Of a stretch of DNA of 64,000 bases, positions 37,506 to 44,931 are shown piece by piece (the stretch's first letter is position 1; every line of letters starts with the position of its first letter). Source of the stretch: Pseudomonas sp. KBW05 (GTDB lineage Bacteria > Pseudomonadota > Gammaproteobacteria > Pseudomonadales > Pseudomonadaceae); contig NZ_QAJM01000032.1 of assembly GCF_003852405.1 (NCBI RefSeq), positions 1 through 64,000 of the forward strand, in the 5' to 3' direction. A program made the position numbers and the translations under genes. The notes beneath the pieces were generated by a model. The model was not told the origin of the DNA, ran no database searches, and saw nothing but the letters and a program-made list of their open reading frames with translations.

Positions 37506-37530
37506 CACCTCCACCGGGCAGGGGGTCGGT
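37506..37530 (-). promoter_or_regulatory. ACCGACCCC 5'-UTR leader (copy C)
   Basis: On the minus strand: ACCGACCCCCTGCCCGGTGG followed by AGGTG. CTGCCC can pair with GGACAG of the ribosome-site region (37481-37486) at five of six positions, so this copy has the weakest ribosome-site pairing of the four. Confidence 0.5.
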
Positions 37531-37565
37531 TATTCGCGTCCAAGGTAGGGGCAGGGGGCGGGGCT

Positions 37566-37599
37566 GTAAAATGCCGTTTGGTTCTAACCTAATTATTAA
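37566..37599 (-). promoter_or_regulatory. 34-bp sulfur-region box (copy 3)
   Basis: The minus strand begins TTAATAATTAGGTTAGAACC and ends in TTTTAC. It lies about 88 bases before the SsuD-like start. On the plus strand ATTAGGTTATTCCTC (37651 on) followed by AAAGACTTTCAC is a weaker match oriented to ssuC. Confidence 0.62.
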
Positions 37600-37733
37600 A
37601 ATGTAGAATCATAAATTGGATGATGTATCAGTAATTTGCATTTTATGTGTATTAGGTTATTCCTCGAAAGACTTTCACCACGGTTTTTTATGCGCTTAGC
37701 ATGGGGTCGAGTCTTTCCAAGGAAGCCAGCCCG

Positions 37734-38555
37734 ATGACCGAGACGCTCACCATCAACAAACGCGCTGTTCAACCCGCCGCCAATCGCCGCTGGCGCACGC
37801 CGGACGCCGTGTTGCGCTTGCTCAGCCCCGTCGTGTTGTTGCTGCTGTGGGAGCTGGCCTCGCAAGCGGGCTGGATTCCTGCACGGGTGATCGCCGCGCC
37901 GTCGCAGATCGGCGGCACGCTGTGGGCGATGATCGTGTCCGGGGAACTGGGCAAGCACCTGCTGGTGTCCTTGCAGCGTGCGTTGTTCGGCCTGGGTATT
38001 GGCGTGAGCATTGGCGTGGCGGCGGCGCTGGTCAGCGGCCTGTCGCGGCGCGGTGAAGTGATCCTCGACTCGCCGATGCAGATGCTGCGCACCATCCCGT
38101 CCCTGGCGTTGGTGCCGCTGTTTATCCTGTGGTTCGGCATTGGCGAGTTCACCAAGATTGCGCTGATCGTCACCGGCACCACCTTTCCGGTGTACCTCAA
38201 CCTGTTTGCCGGCATCCGCAATATCGATCCCAAGTTGATCGAGGCCGCCAACACCCTCGGCCTCAACCGCCGCGAGCTGATCTGGCACGTGATTCTGCCG
38301 GGTTCGTTGCCGTCATTTTTTGTCGGCTTGCGTTATGCCCTGGGCATTTCCTGGCTGGCGCTGGTGTTTGTCGAACAGATCAACACCACGGCAGGCATCG
38401 GCTTTCTGGCCGGTGATGCGCGGGATTTCATGCGCACCGACGTGATCGTCATCTGCCTGCTGATCTACAGCGTGCTCGGCCTGTTGATCGACGGCCTGAT
38501 CCGCACCCTCGAACGCTTTGCGCTGGCCTGGCGCCCATCTTTTGTGAGGAATTGA
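37734..38555 (+). CDS. ssuC: SsuC-like ABC permease for sulfonates
   Basis: 273 residues with about six membrane helices and the BPD-type loop EAANTLGLNRRELIWHVILP (about 170-189), the contact to the ATPase. It belongs to the SsuC/TauC/nitrate group and carries sulfonates or related anions into the cytoplasm. The start MTETLTINK follows AAGGAA. It pairs with the ATPase gene starting one base after its stop. No binding protein is adjacent; the SsuA-like protein at 19817 may serve. The exact substrate is not certain, so the symbol is by family. Confidence 0.85.
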   Translation: MTETLTINKRAVQPAANRRWRTPDAVLRLLSPVVLLLLWELASQAGWIPARVIAAPSQIGGTLWAMIVSGELGKHLLVSLQRALFGLGIGVSIGVAAALVSGLSRRGEVILDSPMQMLRTIPSLALVPLFILWFGIGEFTKIALIVTGTTFPVYLNLFAGIRNIDPKLIEAANTLGLNRRELIWHVILPGSLPSFFVGLRYALGISWLALVFVEQINTTAGIGFLAGDARDFMRTDVIVICLLIYSVLGLLIDGLIRTLERFALAWRPSFVRN

Positions 38556-38556
38556 T

Positions 38557-39315
38557 ATGTCGTCCATTGAAGCGCCCGTGCAACTGCGCAATGTCGTCCG
38601 TCAATTCGGCCAGCAACGGGTGATCGATGGCCTGGACCTGGACATCGCGCCGGGGGAATTCGTCGCCTTGCTCGGCGCCAGCGGCTCGGGCAAGACCACC
38701 TTGCTGCGCAGCCTGGCCGGGCTCGACAGCATCGACAGCGGCCAACTGCGGGTGCCCAAGGCGCGCGCGGCGGTGTTCCAGGAACCGCGCCTGATGCCGT
38801 GGAAGCGCGCGTGGAAAAACGTCGTGCTCGGCCTGCACGTTGCCGACGCCAAGGCGCGCGCCGTGCAGGCCCTGACCGAAGTCGGCCTGGCCCATCGCCT
38901 GGACGCCTACCCGGCCACACTGTCCGGCGGTGAAGCCCAGCGCGTGGCCCTGGCGCGGGGCCTGGTGCGTGAGCCCAAATTGCTGTTGCTGGATGAACCC
39001 TTTGCCGCACTGGATGCCCTGACCCGCATCAAGATGCACCGCCTGATCATCGAGTTGTGGCGCAAACACACGCCGGCCGTGTTGCTGGTGACCCACGATG
39101 TGGATGAAGCGATCTTGCTCGCCGACCGCGTGATCGTGCTGCAGAACGGCAAGATTGCCGAGCAATTGAAGATTGATCTGCCGCGTGCGCGGGATACGGG
39201 GCAGGAGGGGTTCCAGGCGATTCGCTCGCGGTTGCTGGGGTTGCTTGGGGTGGAAGTGAGTGCGCCGACCGTGGGGTTGGCGCAGACAACATTGCGCCGA
39301 TTTGCCCACGCTTGA
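38557..39315 (+). CDS. ssuB: SsuB-like ABC ATP-binding protein
   Basis: 252 residues. Walker A GASGSGKTTL (about 46-55), the signature LSGGEAQRVALARG, Walker B LLLLDEPFAAL, and the H-loop VTHDVDEA. It powers the adjacent SsuC-like permease. The VFQEPRLMPWKRAWKNV Q-loop region is typical for SsuB/TauB. The gene follows ssuC by one base, so the two are coupled. A convergent AraC gene ends 18 bases downstream. Confidence 0.88.
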   Translation: MSSIEAPVQLRNVVRQFGQQRVIDGLDLDIAPGEFVALLGASGSGKTTLLRSLAGLDSIDSGQLRVPKARAAVFQEPRLMPWKRAWKNVVLGLHVADAKARAVQALTEVGLAHRLDAYPATLSGGEAQRVALARGLVREPKLLLLDEPFAALDALTRIKMHRLIIELWRKHTPAVLLVTHDVDEAILLADRVIVLQNGKIAEQLKIDLPRARDTGQEGFQAIRSRLLGLLGVEVSAPTVGLAQTTLRRFAHA

Positions 39316-39333
39316 TTGTCACGCCGGCGCGCC

Positions 39334-40188
39334 TTAATCCGGCGCGTCGGTCATCGCAATGCCGGGCTGTGCGGCATTGCCGGTGGTGCCCATGCGGTCC
39401 GCCAGGTAACGCGCCGGCGGTTGGCCCACGGCCTTGCGGAACATGGTGATGAAACCACTGGCGTTCTCATAACCCAGGTCCAGGGCCACGCGCTGCACGC
39501 TGTCGCCCTTGGCCAGTCGTTGCAGGGACAGGATCACGTGCAACTGCCGGCGCCAACGGCCAAAACTCAGGCCCAGTTCTTCCAGCAACAGCCGCGTCAT
39601 GCTGCGTTCGCTCATGCCGACGCGCACGGCCCATTGGCCGAGGGTAGCCTTGTCTGTTGGCTCGGCCAGCAGGCTGTCGGCCAGGCGCCGCAGCCGCGGG
39701 TCTTGCGGCATGGGCAGGTGCAGGGCTTCGATGGGCGCGGCGGCCAGTTCATCCAGCAGTGTGCTGATCAAGCGACCCTGAGCGCCGTCCTCTTCATACA
39801 GTTGCGGGAAGCCTACGGCCTTGCTGATCAGCTCGTGCAGCAGGCCTGACACGCCCAGAGTGCAGCATTGCGCAGGCAGGGCGCGGGCAGCGTCGGGGTC
39901 GATCAGCAGGCAATAGACCTGCGCCTCGCCAGAACCACGCGCCGCATGGAACGTCCCGCCGGGAATCCATAGTGCGCATTGCGGCGGCACGATCCAGATG
40001 CCCGCTTCGATTTCACAGTGGATGATCCCGCGCAGGGTGTACATCAACTGGCCTTTGCGATGGGCGTGCTGGGCATGTTCCCAGGTGTCCGAGTGGCTGC
40101 TGGCACCCACGGCCACCACGGCGCGTGGGAAGACGTCGGCGTCCTCGGCCATCATCGGGTGATACAGGTCGAGTCGGTGGTGTTTCAT
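39334..40188 (-). CDS. AraC-family regulator with cupin N-domain
   Basis: 284 residues: an N-terminal cupin-like sensor (about 20-110, with ECGE-like replaced by HCEIEAGIWIVPPQCALWIP) and a C-terminal double HTH (RVGMSERSMTRLLLEELG and LGYENASGFITMFRKAVGQ). Such proteins are transcriptional activators responding to small ligands. It is divergent from the small gene at 40298 and could control it. The gap between the two contains a Fur-like palindrome. Confidence 0.88.
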   Translation of the reverse strand: MKHHRLDLYHPMMAEDADVFPRAVVAVGASSHSDTWEHAQHAHRKGQLMYTLRGIIHCEIEAGIWIVPPQCALWIPGGTFHAARGSGEAQVYCLLIDPDAARALPAQCCTLGVSGLLHELISKAVGFPQLYEEDGAQGRLISTLLDELAAAPIEALHLPMPQDPRLRRLADSLLAEPTDKATLGQWAVRVGMSERSMTRLLLEELGLSFGRWRRQLHVILSLQRLAKGDSVQRVALDLGYENASGFITMFRKAVGQPPARYLADRMGTTGNAAQPGIAMTDAPD

Positions 40189-40262
40189 GGTGTGGACGCA
40201 ACTTGGCTGAATTGCGAAATAGTCTGGCTATTCTGTGCAATGCCGTCCAGGGGTTTGTCTCT

Positions 40263-40282
40263 TATAGTGAGAGTCACTCTCA
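40263..40282 (+). promoter_or_regulatory. Fur-box-like palindrome
   Basis: TGAGAGT-C-ACTCTCA (40268-40282) is a perfect 15-base palindrome. Aligned as a 19-mer from 40263 it matches the Fur consensus GATAATGATAATCATTATC at 13 positions. It lies right before the ribosome site of the 40298 gene, where a repressor would block transcription. Confidence 0.45.
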
Positions 40283-40297
40283 TTAAGGAGCTTTGCC

Positions 40298-40708
40298 ATG
40301 CGACTCGACAGCACAACCTTCCCAGTGGTCAAAATCTTCTTCGACGCCCCTAACGAAGGCGGGCCGGAAGATGCCTTCGTGGTCTTCGAAGGCCTGTTGG
40401 CCCGTCAACAAGCCTTCGTGCTGCTGCACGAAAAATCCGTGGACGAAAACAATCACGAGCACGCCCATGAAGAGCGCAAGCAAGCCTCGATCTGGATGAA
40501 GAAAAACAAGCCGGCGTTACGTGCGTACGTCAAAGGCATGATCCAGGTGGAGCCGAGCGCCGCGCAGCGGTTGGCGCTCAAGCCGTTTGCCGTGATGTTC
40601 GGCAAGGCCTGGGGCTATCCGCTGTTGGTGGTGGAGTCCAAGGAGCGCGCCTGGGCTTTGGCGCGGGATGTGCTGGATGAGCAGGTGTCGGATGTGGCGC
40701 ACTTCTAA
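40298..40708 (+). CDS. Conserved small protein of unknown function
   Basis: 136 residues, soluble, with no signal or membrane segment. It contains a His/Glu-rich stretch ENNHEHAHEERK (about 50-61) that could bind metal. The N-terminal half (FFVVF-type strands, LHEKS) suggests an alpha/beta fold. AAGGAG precedes the ATG. A Fur-like palindrome lies in its promoter, and the AraC regulator is divergent. I do not recognise the family; an iron- or other metal-linked role is speculation. Confidence 0.7.
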   Translation: MRLDSTTFPVVKIFFDAPNEGGPEDAFVVFEGLLARQQAFVLLHEKSVDENNHEHAHEERKQASIWMKKNKPALRAYVKGMIQVEPSAAQRLALKPFAVMFGKAWGYPLLVVESKERAWALARDVLDEQVSDVAHF

Positions 40709-40724
40709 GCCTGGAAATACTCAG

Positions 40725-40754
40725 TTGTGGGGAGGGGGCAAGCTCCCTCCCTAC
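40725..40754. repeat. Short REP-like hairpin
   Basis: TGTGGGGAGGGGGCAAGCTC and CCTCCCTACA form an imperfect stem downstream of the 40298 gene; probably its transcript end. Confidence 0.55.
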
Positions 40755-40819
40755 ATTGAGATCAGGTATCCTCCGCGCCCCGCTTATCACCGATTCAAAG
40801 ACAGATGACAGGACAAGAC

Positions 40820-41728
40820 ATGCAGGCGTTGCTGGAGTCGATCCTTGACGAAGTTCGTCCATTGATCGGCCTCGGCAAAGTGGCCGACTACATCCCCGCA
40901 CTGGCCGATGTGCCGGCCGATCAATTGGGGATCGCCGTGTACGGCAACGACGGTGCCGCCTACTGTGCCGGCGACGCCAACACGTTGTTTTCGGTGCAGA
41001 GCATTTCCAAGGTGTTCAGCCTGGTGCAGGCCATCGACCACGGTGGCGAAACCATCTGGGAACGCTTGGGCCATGAACCTTCCGGGCAGCCCTTCAACTC
41101 GCTGGTGCAGCTGGAATTTGAACGCGGCCGGCCGCGCAATCCGTTTATCAATGCTGGCGCGCTGGTGATCTGCGATATCAATCAGTCGCGTTACGCCGTG
41201 CCGATTCTGTCGATGCGGGATTTTGTGCGGCGCCTGTCGGGTAACCCGCAGATTCTGGTGGACAGTGTTGTCGCGGAATCAGAAGCGCAACATGGGGCGC
41301 GCAATGCGGCCATGGCCTACCTGATGAAGTCGTTCGGCAACTTCCATAACGACGTGAATGCGGTGCTGCACAGCTACTTCAACTACTGCGCGTTGCAGAT
41401 GAGCTGCCTGGACCTGGCCAAGGCGTTCAGCTTCCTCGCCAACGAAGGCGTGAGTGCCCACAGCGGCGAGCAGATCCTCACGGCACGCCAGACCAAGCAG
41501 GTCAACTCGATCATGGCCACCAGCGGGCTGTATGACGAGGCGGGGAATTTTGCCTATCGGGTCGGCTTGCCGGGCAAGAGCGGCGTGGGCGGCGGGATCG
41601 TCGCGGTGGTGCCGGGGCAGTTTACGGTGTGCGTGTGGTCGCCGGAGTTGAATGCGGCGGGGAATTCGCTGGCGGGGATCAAGGCGTTGGAGTTGTTGAG
41701 TGAGCGGATTGGGTGGTCGGTGTTTTGA
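40820..41728 (+). CDS. glsB: Glutaminase
   Basis: 302 residues from [11 protein letters not shown], matching the usual Pseudomonas length; the ATG at 40805 would add five residues. The serine-dependent beta-lactamase-type fold is shown by the Ser-x-x-Lys motif in [12 protein letters not shown] (about 63-74) and by [17 protein letters not shown] and [17 protein letters not shown]. It hydrolyses glutamine to glutamate and ammonia in the cytoplasm. AGGAC precedes the 40820 ATG by about seven bases. It is monocistronic and is closed by a hairpin shared with the convergent gene. Confidence 0.92.
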   Translation: MQALLESILDEVRPLIGLGKVADYIPALADVPADQLGIAVYGNDGAAYCAGDANTLFSVQSISKVFSLVQAIDHGGETIWERLGHEPSGQPFNSLVQLEFERGRPRNPFINAGALVICDINQSRYAVPILSMRDFVRRLSGNPQILVDSVVAESEAQHGARNAAMAYLMKSFGNFHNDVNAVLHSYFNYCALQMSCLDLAKAFSFLANEGVSAHSGEQILTARQTKQVNSIMATSGLYDEAGNFAYRVGLPGKSGVGGGIVAVVPGQFTVCVWSPELNAAGNSLAGIKALELLSERIGWSVF

Positions 41729-41768
41729 TAAATCGGCACGTGAAATAGCCCGAGCACCGCACATCCCA

Positions 41769-41796
41769 TGTGGGAGCTGGCAAGCCAGCTCCCACA
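41769..41796. repeat. Perfect REP-like palindrome between convergent genes
   Basis: TGTGGGAGCTGG-CAAG-CCAGCTCCCACA is a 12-bp perfect stem between glsB and mddA ends. It overlaps no coding sequence and probably acts as a bidirectional transcript end. Confidence 0.75.
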
Positions 41797-42588
41797 TCAA
41801 GATTGAGGCTTCTTTTTCCGTGGTGCAGGCCGGACATTCGACCACGGTAAAACCATGCCGACCGATTGCTTGTACTGCCGATACTGCTCGCCGAACAGCG
41901 CCTCAAGATCCTTCTCTTCAAAGTAGGCACCCACAAAGATGTAGGTCGTCAGCCCCACAGCAAACAACAGGTGGCCGGCGGTCATGTGTGGCGTTGCCCA
42001 GAAGGCGATCAGAAACCCTAGGTACAAGGGGTGGCGAACGATCCGGTAGAGCGACGGTGTCCTGAATATGGGTGACGGTTGTGCTGTGCCACGCCAACGA
42101 TCAATGGCCTGCTTGAGGCCAAAGAGTTCGAAATGGCTTATCAGCAACGTTGCCACGAAGACAACCACCCAGCCCAGCCAAAACAGGCCGGTCAGCAGCA
42201 CCCTGGCCCAAGCCGCCTCAACCTGCCAGACGGTGAATGTGATCGGCTGCCACAACCAGAACATCAGCACGAGCACCAGGCTGCTGAGCAACACGTAGGT
42301 CGAGCGCTCGGCAACGGGCGGGACGAATGTCGTCAACCAACGCTTGAAACTTTTACGCGCCATCACCGAATGCTGGGCGCCGAATAACAGCATCAGCAAG
42401 CAGTTGATCAGGACTGCCAGAGGCCAACCGATGAGGGGGCCGGAGTTGATGTGCTTGGGTACGACGACACCGCCTACGAACCCTATCAAGTAGAAAAACG
42501 CGAATAGAAAAGTCAGATAACAGCAGGTGCTGAAGACCAGCCCGGCAATACGTGCAGGATGGCCGTTCGCGGTTTTTTGCAGGTTCAT
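41797..42588 (-). CDS. mddA: Methanethiol S-methyltransferase
   Basis: 263 residues with five or six membrane helices. The pattern HSVMARKSFKRWLTTFVP, RSTYVLLSSLVLVLMFWLW and IVRHPLYLGFLIAFWATPHM matches MddA, the isoprenylcysteine-methyltransferase-like enzyme that converts methanethiol to dimethyl sulfide with S-adenosylmethionine. The RHPLYLGF and FEEKDLEALFGEQYRQYK elements are the SAM-binding end of that family. The start MNLQKTANG follows AAGGA; a GTG 18 bases upstream is less likely. It stands alone, convergent with glsB. Confidence 0.82.
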   Translation of the reverse strand: MNLQKTANGHPARIAGLVFSTCCYLTFLFAFFYLIGFVGGVVVPKHINSGPLIGWPLAVLINCLLMLLFGAQHSVMARKSFKRWLTTFVPPVAERSTYVLLSSLVLVLMFWLWQPITFTVWQVEAAWARVLLTGLFWLGWVVVFVATLLISHFELFGLKQAIDRWRGTAQPSPIFRTPSLYRIVRHPLYLGFLIAFWATPHMTAGHLLFAVGLTTYIFVGAYFEEKDLEALFGEQYRQYKQSVGMVLPWSNVRPAPRKKKPQS

Positions 42589-42712
42589 GGACGAATCCTT
42601 TCGCACATGGTGAGGGGGAAGCCAATCGATGATTGAACTCTCGCCCTGTCAAGGTTAGCGGGGTTTGAGGATTCAGCTACCTGGGTACACAGATCCCTAG
42701 GGGGTGTAATCG

Positions 42713-43216
42713 CTAGACTTTGCGCGGCTTCATAAACAGATCCACCATCAACCACAACGCCCCGGCAGTGATCGCGATATCCGCGATGTTGAACACGCCG
42801 GTGTGCGTTGGGCCGAGGTTCAGCACCATGTAGTCAACCACGTGGCCGTCGCGAAAGACGCGATCGATCAGGTTGGCGATCCCGCCCAGGGCGATCGCAT
42901 AAAGCGGCAAGACTTTACGCAAAGGTTGGTTCCAGTTGGACAGGGACCACCACATTGCCCACGCCACCACGACGGCCACGCCGACGATAAAAATCAGCTG
43001 CTTGACCTGTGGCGGCAATGCGGCGCCGAGGCTGAGGAATGCGCCCGGGTTCAGGCTCAATTCCAGTGCCAGGTTGAACGGGGTGGAGCCGATCTTGAAG
43101 CTCTGGGCGTGCAGGGATGCCAGGGCCAGCAATTTGACGAGTTGGTCCACGGCAATAAAGGCGATGCCAGCGAGGAGGGCGAAGGTGCGGCCTCGCAGGA
43201 GGGGCGACGTGCTCAA
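42713..43216 (-). CDS. lspA: Signal peptidase II (LspA), probable second copy
   Basis: 167 residues with four helices. Catalytic Asp residues appear as NLIDR (Asp118) and FNIADIAI (Asp146). The enzyme removes signal peptides from diacylglyceryl-prolipoproteins in the inner membrane. The usual chromosomal copy lies next to ileS and an FkpB-type isomerase; neither is present, so this is probably a paralogue. The gene is monocistronic, and its neighbours are unrelated. Confidence 0.85.
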   Translation of the reverse strand: MSTSPLLRGRTFALLAGIAFIAVDQLVKLLALASLHAQSFKIGSTPFNLALELSLNPGAFLSLGAALPPQVKQLIFIVGVAVVVAWAMWWSLSNWNQPLRKVLPLYAIALGGIANLIDRVFRDGHVVDYMVLNLGPTHTGVFNIADIAITAGALWLMVDLFMKPRKV

Positions 43217-43338
43217 GCGGTAACTTCCTGTTCCGGGTCTGTCGGGAGTGCGCGCGAAGATAGCCCAGGCGCCTCCTGTCGTCTACGCGCAGGTTGTCTC
43301 GGGTGGAAGATGAAATACCCCGGGCACCGCAAATCCAA

Positions 43339-43427
43339 TGTGGGAGCTGGCTTGCCTGCGATAACAGTGTGTTAGCCAGCACATCCGGTACTGGAAGACC
43401 GCTATCGCAGGCAAGCCAGCTCCCACA
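43339..43427. repeat. REP doublet of the GGCTTGCCTGCGATA type
   Basis: Arms TGTGGGAGCTGGCTTGCCTG and its complement, with ATCGCAGG next to the loop. This is the second REPIN subtype of the window, also found at 61923. Confidence 0.88.
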
Positions 43428-43461
43428 GTTGGGCTTTATTGATTTCGAGATTGTTGTGCGA

Positions 43462-43701
43462 TCAGGCCACCGGATGAGCCTGGTCCAGAGCCTTATCCAC
43501 CAACAGTTGCACACCTTCAAGCATGCGGCAGATACCCAGCGCTACGTTGCGTTGGGCGCCATCGACTTCAAAGGCAAGATGGGCGGCGATGTCGTTGAGG
43601 CAGGCCAGGTCTTGCGCGGCATTGGCCAGCAGGGTTTCAGTGCCCAGGTCGGGGCGGACGGTGAAGGGGGTTGCGGGGGGATTTGGACTGTCTTTGATCA
43701 T
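43462..43701 (-). CDS. Small DUF6124/DUF3077-like protein
   Basis: 79 residues beginning MIKDSPNPPA. The pattern of Pro-rich start, TETLLANAAQDLACLNDIA and ALGICRMLEGVQLLVDKAL resembles a family of short Pseudomonas proteins (DUF6124, formerly DUF3077) found in many copies per genome. It is helical and probably cytoplasmic. Function is unknown. The in-frame extension to 43746 is rejected because homologues begin at this Met. Confidence 0.7.
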   Translation of the reverse strand: MIKDSPNPPATPFTVRPDLGTETLLANAAQDLACLNDIAAHLAFEVDGAQRNVALGICRMLEGVQLLVDKALDQAHPVA

Positions 43702-43853
43702 GGTGGAACTCCGTCGACAAGTGGAGCCGCCAGCGTTCGCGGTCAAACGAAGAGGGTGGCAGCTGTACGCGGGTTGACCGACCGGTTGTCAACGAACCCG
43801 GCATACCCGAAGGTATCCCGCGCACAACTGCCGCGACACAATACCTCAGGCAC

Positions 43854-43883
43854 AAAAAAACGCCTAAGTCGGGTGCAGGGCGT
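43854..43883 (-). terminator. Terminator-like hairpin, minus strand
   Basis: On the minus strand ACGCC (43883-43879) and GGCGT (43864-43860) form a short stem followed by a run of seven T. No gene clearly ends there; a 92-codon frame at 43864-44142 stops at it but has no recognisable protein character. I see nothing else convincing in the 457-base gap 43702-44158. Confidence 0.4.
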
Positions 43884-44158
43884 AGCAGTTCGTTAACAAG
43901 GTCGGACGGTCAAATCCGGCCGCTGAATTGGCAGCGACGGCGAGGAGGTTAGTCAGCGAAGTTCCGAGGGACAACCTGAAACCTTTGTCGGAAATGTCCT
44001 GGAGCCGGAAATACTGAAAGGCATGCGCACATACGAAAAAAGACTGTCGTTTGACGGTCCTAAATCGCTGTAAGACGTTTCCCGTTGACCATCCTCCATC
44101 TTGCGTCTCCCAAGGATGTTTACCTATTTTGGTCAGCATCAATCAGGGAGGAATCACT

Positions 44159-44929
44159 ATGTCTCGTCCTGTATTAGCCGAAGACGGATATGAGCACTAC
44201 ATGCCGCGGGTGAGTGAGTCGTATAGGGTCGAAGATCTTGCAGGGTTACGGCAGGAATTTGATCGGTTAGAGCGGGATGAATACGCCCCAGTGGGGGGGC
44301 GTAGATTCCGCAGGTATGGCAATGGCGTCATTCTTCCTTGGGAGAATAAAACAGGTCATTGGTTGCCTATCGTTGAAAGTGATACCGGTGAACGGCGCAC
44401 AGGTTATGACCAGGGAAGTAATAATCCCGATCATTTAAGTGTTCGGTATTTTCATGCGCTAAGCGAGTCGGTGAGAAGTAACGCCATCCTGCGGGCACTG
44501 ATCGAGGAGGATTTTTCACTTACGTTCTGGCCCCGCGATGGCCAGCAGCTGCCTGTCTATTTCGGTGTGCACTTCGTAAAACTTACGTCCTCTGGACCGA
44601 GCGATCCAGGAGTCAGTTCTCCGGATTATTTTCATCAGGATGGAGAGCCATTCACATTCGCGCACCTGATTCACCGTTCCCAAAACATGATGGGCGGTGA
44701 AAACTTTATTGGCACGACAAGCATCCGAAATACGCGATTGGAGGAGGCTCCCGTTGATCAAATCCTTGCGAGATTTACTCTTTTTGAGACCTTAGAAAGT
44801 TTTGTCGTGCATGACCCGAAAGTTTCGCATTACGTAAGCCCAATTATAAAGCGTGATGATAAGTGCGAAGAGGCGACGGAGCGCTGCATTGTTTTGATCG
44901 ACTTCTCGCCAACTGTCCAGAGGCTATAA
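44159..44929 (+). CDS. 2-oxoglutarate/Fe(II) amino-acid hydroxylase family (PF10014-like)
   Basis: 256 residues. The iron site is visible as YFHQDGEPFTFAHLIHRSQN (His159, Asp161) with a distal His224 in KVSHYVSPI and the 2-oxoglutarate Arg242 in ERCIVLIDFS. Together with MMGGENFI this is the signature of the 2OG-Fe dioxygenase family whose studied members, such as L-isoleucine dioxygenase of Bacillus, hydroxylate free aliphatic amino acids. GGGAGGA precedes the ATG. It is followed two bases after its stop by a LysO-like exporter gene. GC content is clearly lower than in the core genes around it. The amino acid acted on is unknown. Confidence 0.85.
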   Translation: MSRPVLAEDGYEHYMPRVSESYRVEDLAGLRQEFDRLERDEYAPVGGRRFRRYGNGVILPWENKTGHWLPIVESDTGERRTGYDQGSNNPDHLSVRYFHALSESVRSNAILRALIEEDFSLTFWPRDGQQLPVYFGVHFVKLTSSGPSDPGVSSPDYFHQDGEPFTFAHLIHRSQNMMGGENFIGTTSIRNTRLEEAPVDQILARFTLFETLESFVVHDPKVSHYVSPIIKRDDKCEEATERCIVLIDFSPTVQRL

Positions 44930-44931
44930 AA

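Noticed and set aside
43864-44142. 92-codon minus-strand frame ending at a terminator-like hairpin
   Set aside because: No recognised pattern and no good ribosome site; I keep only the hairpin.
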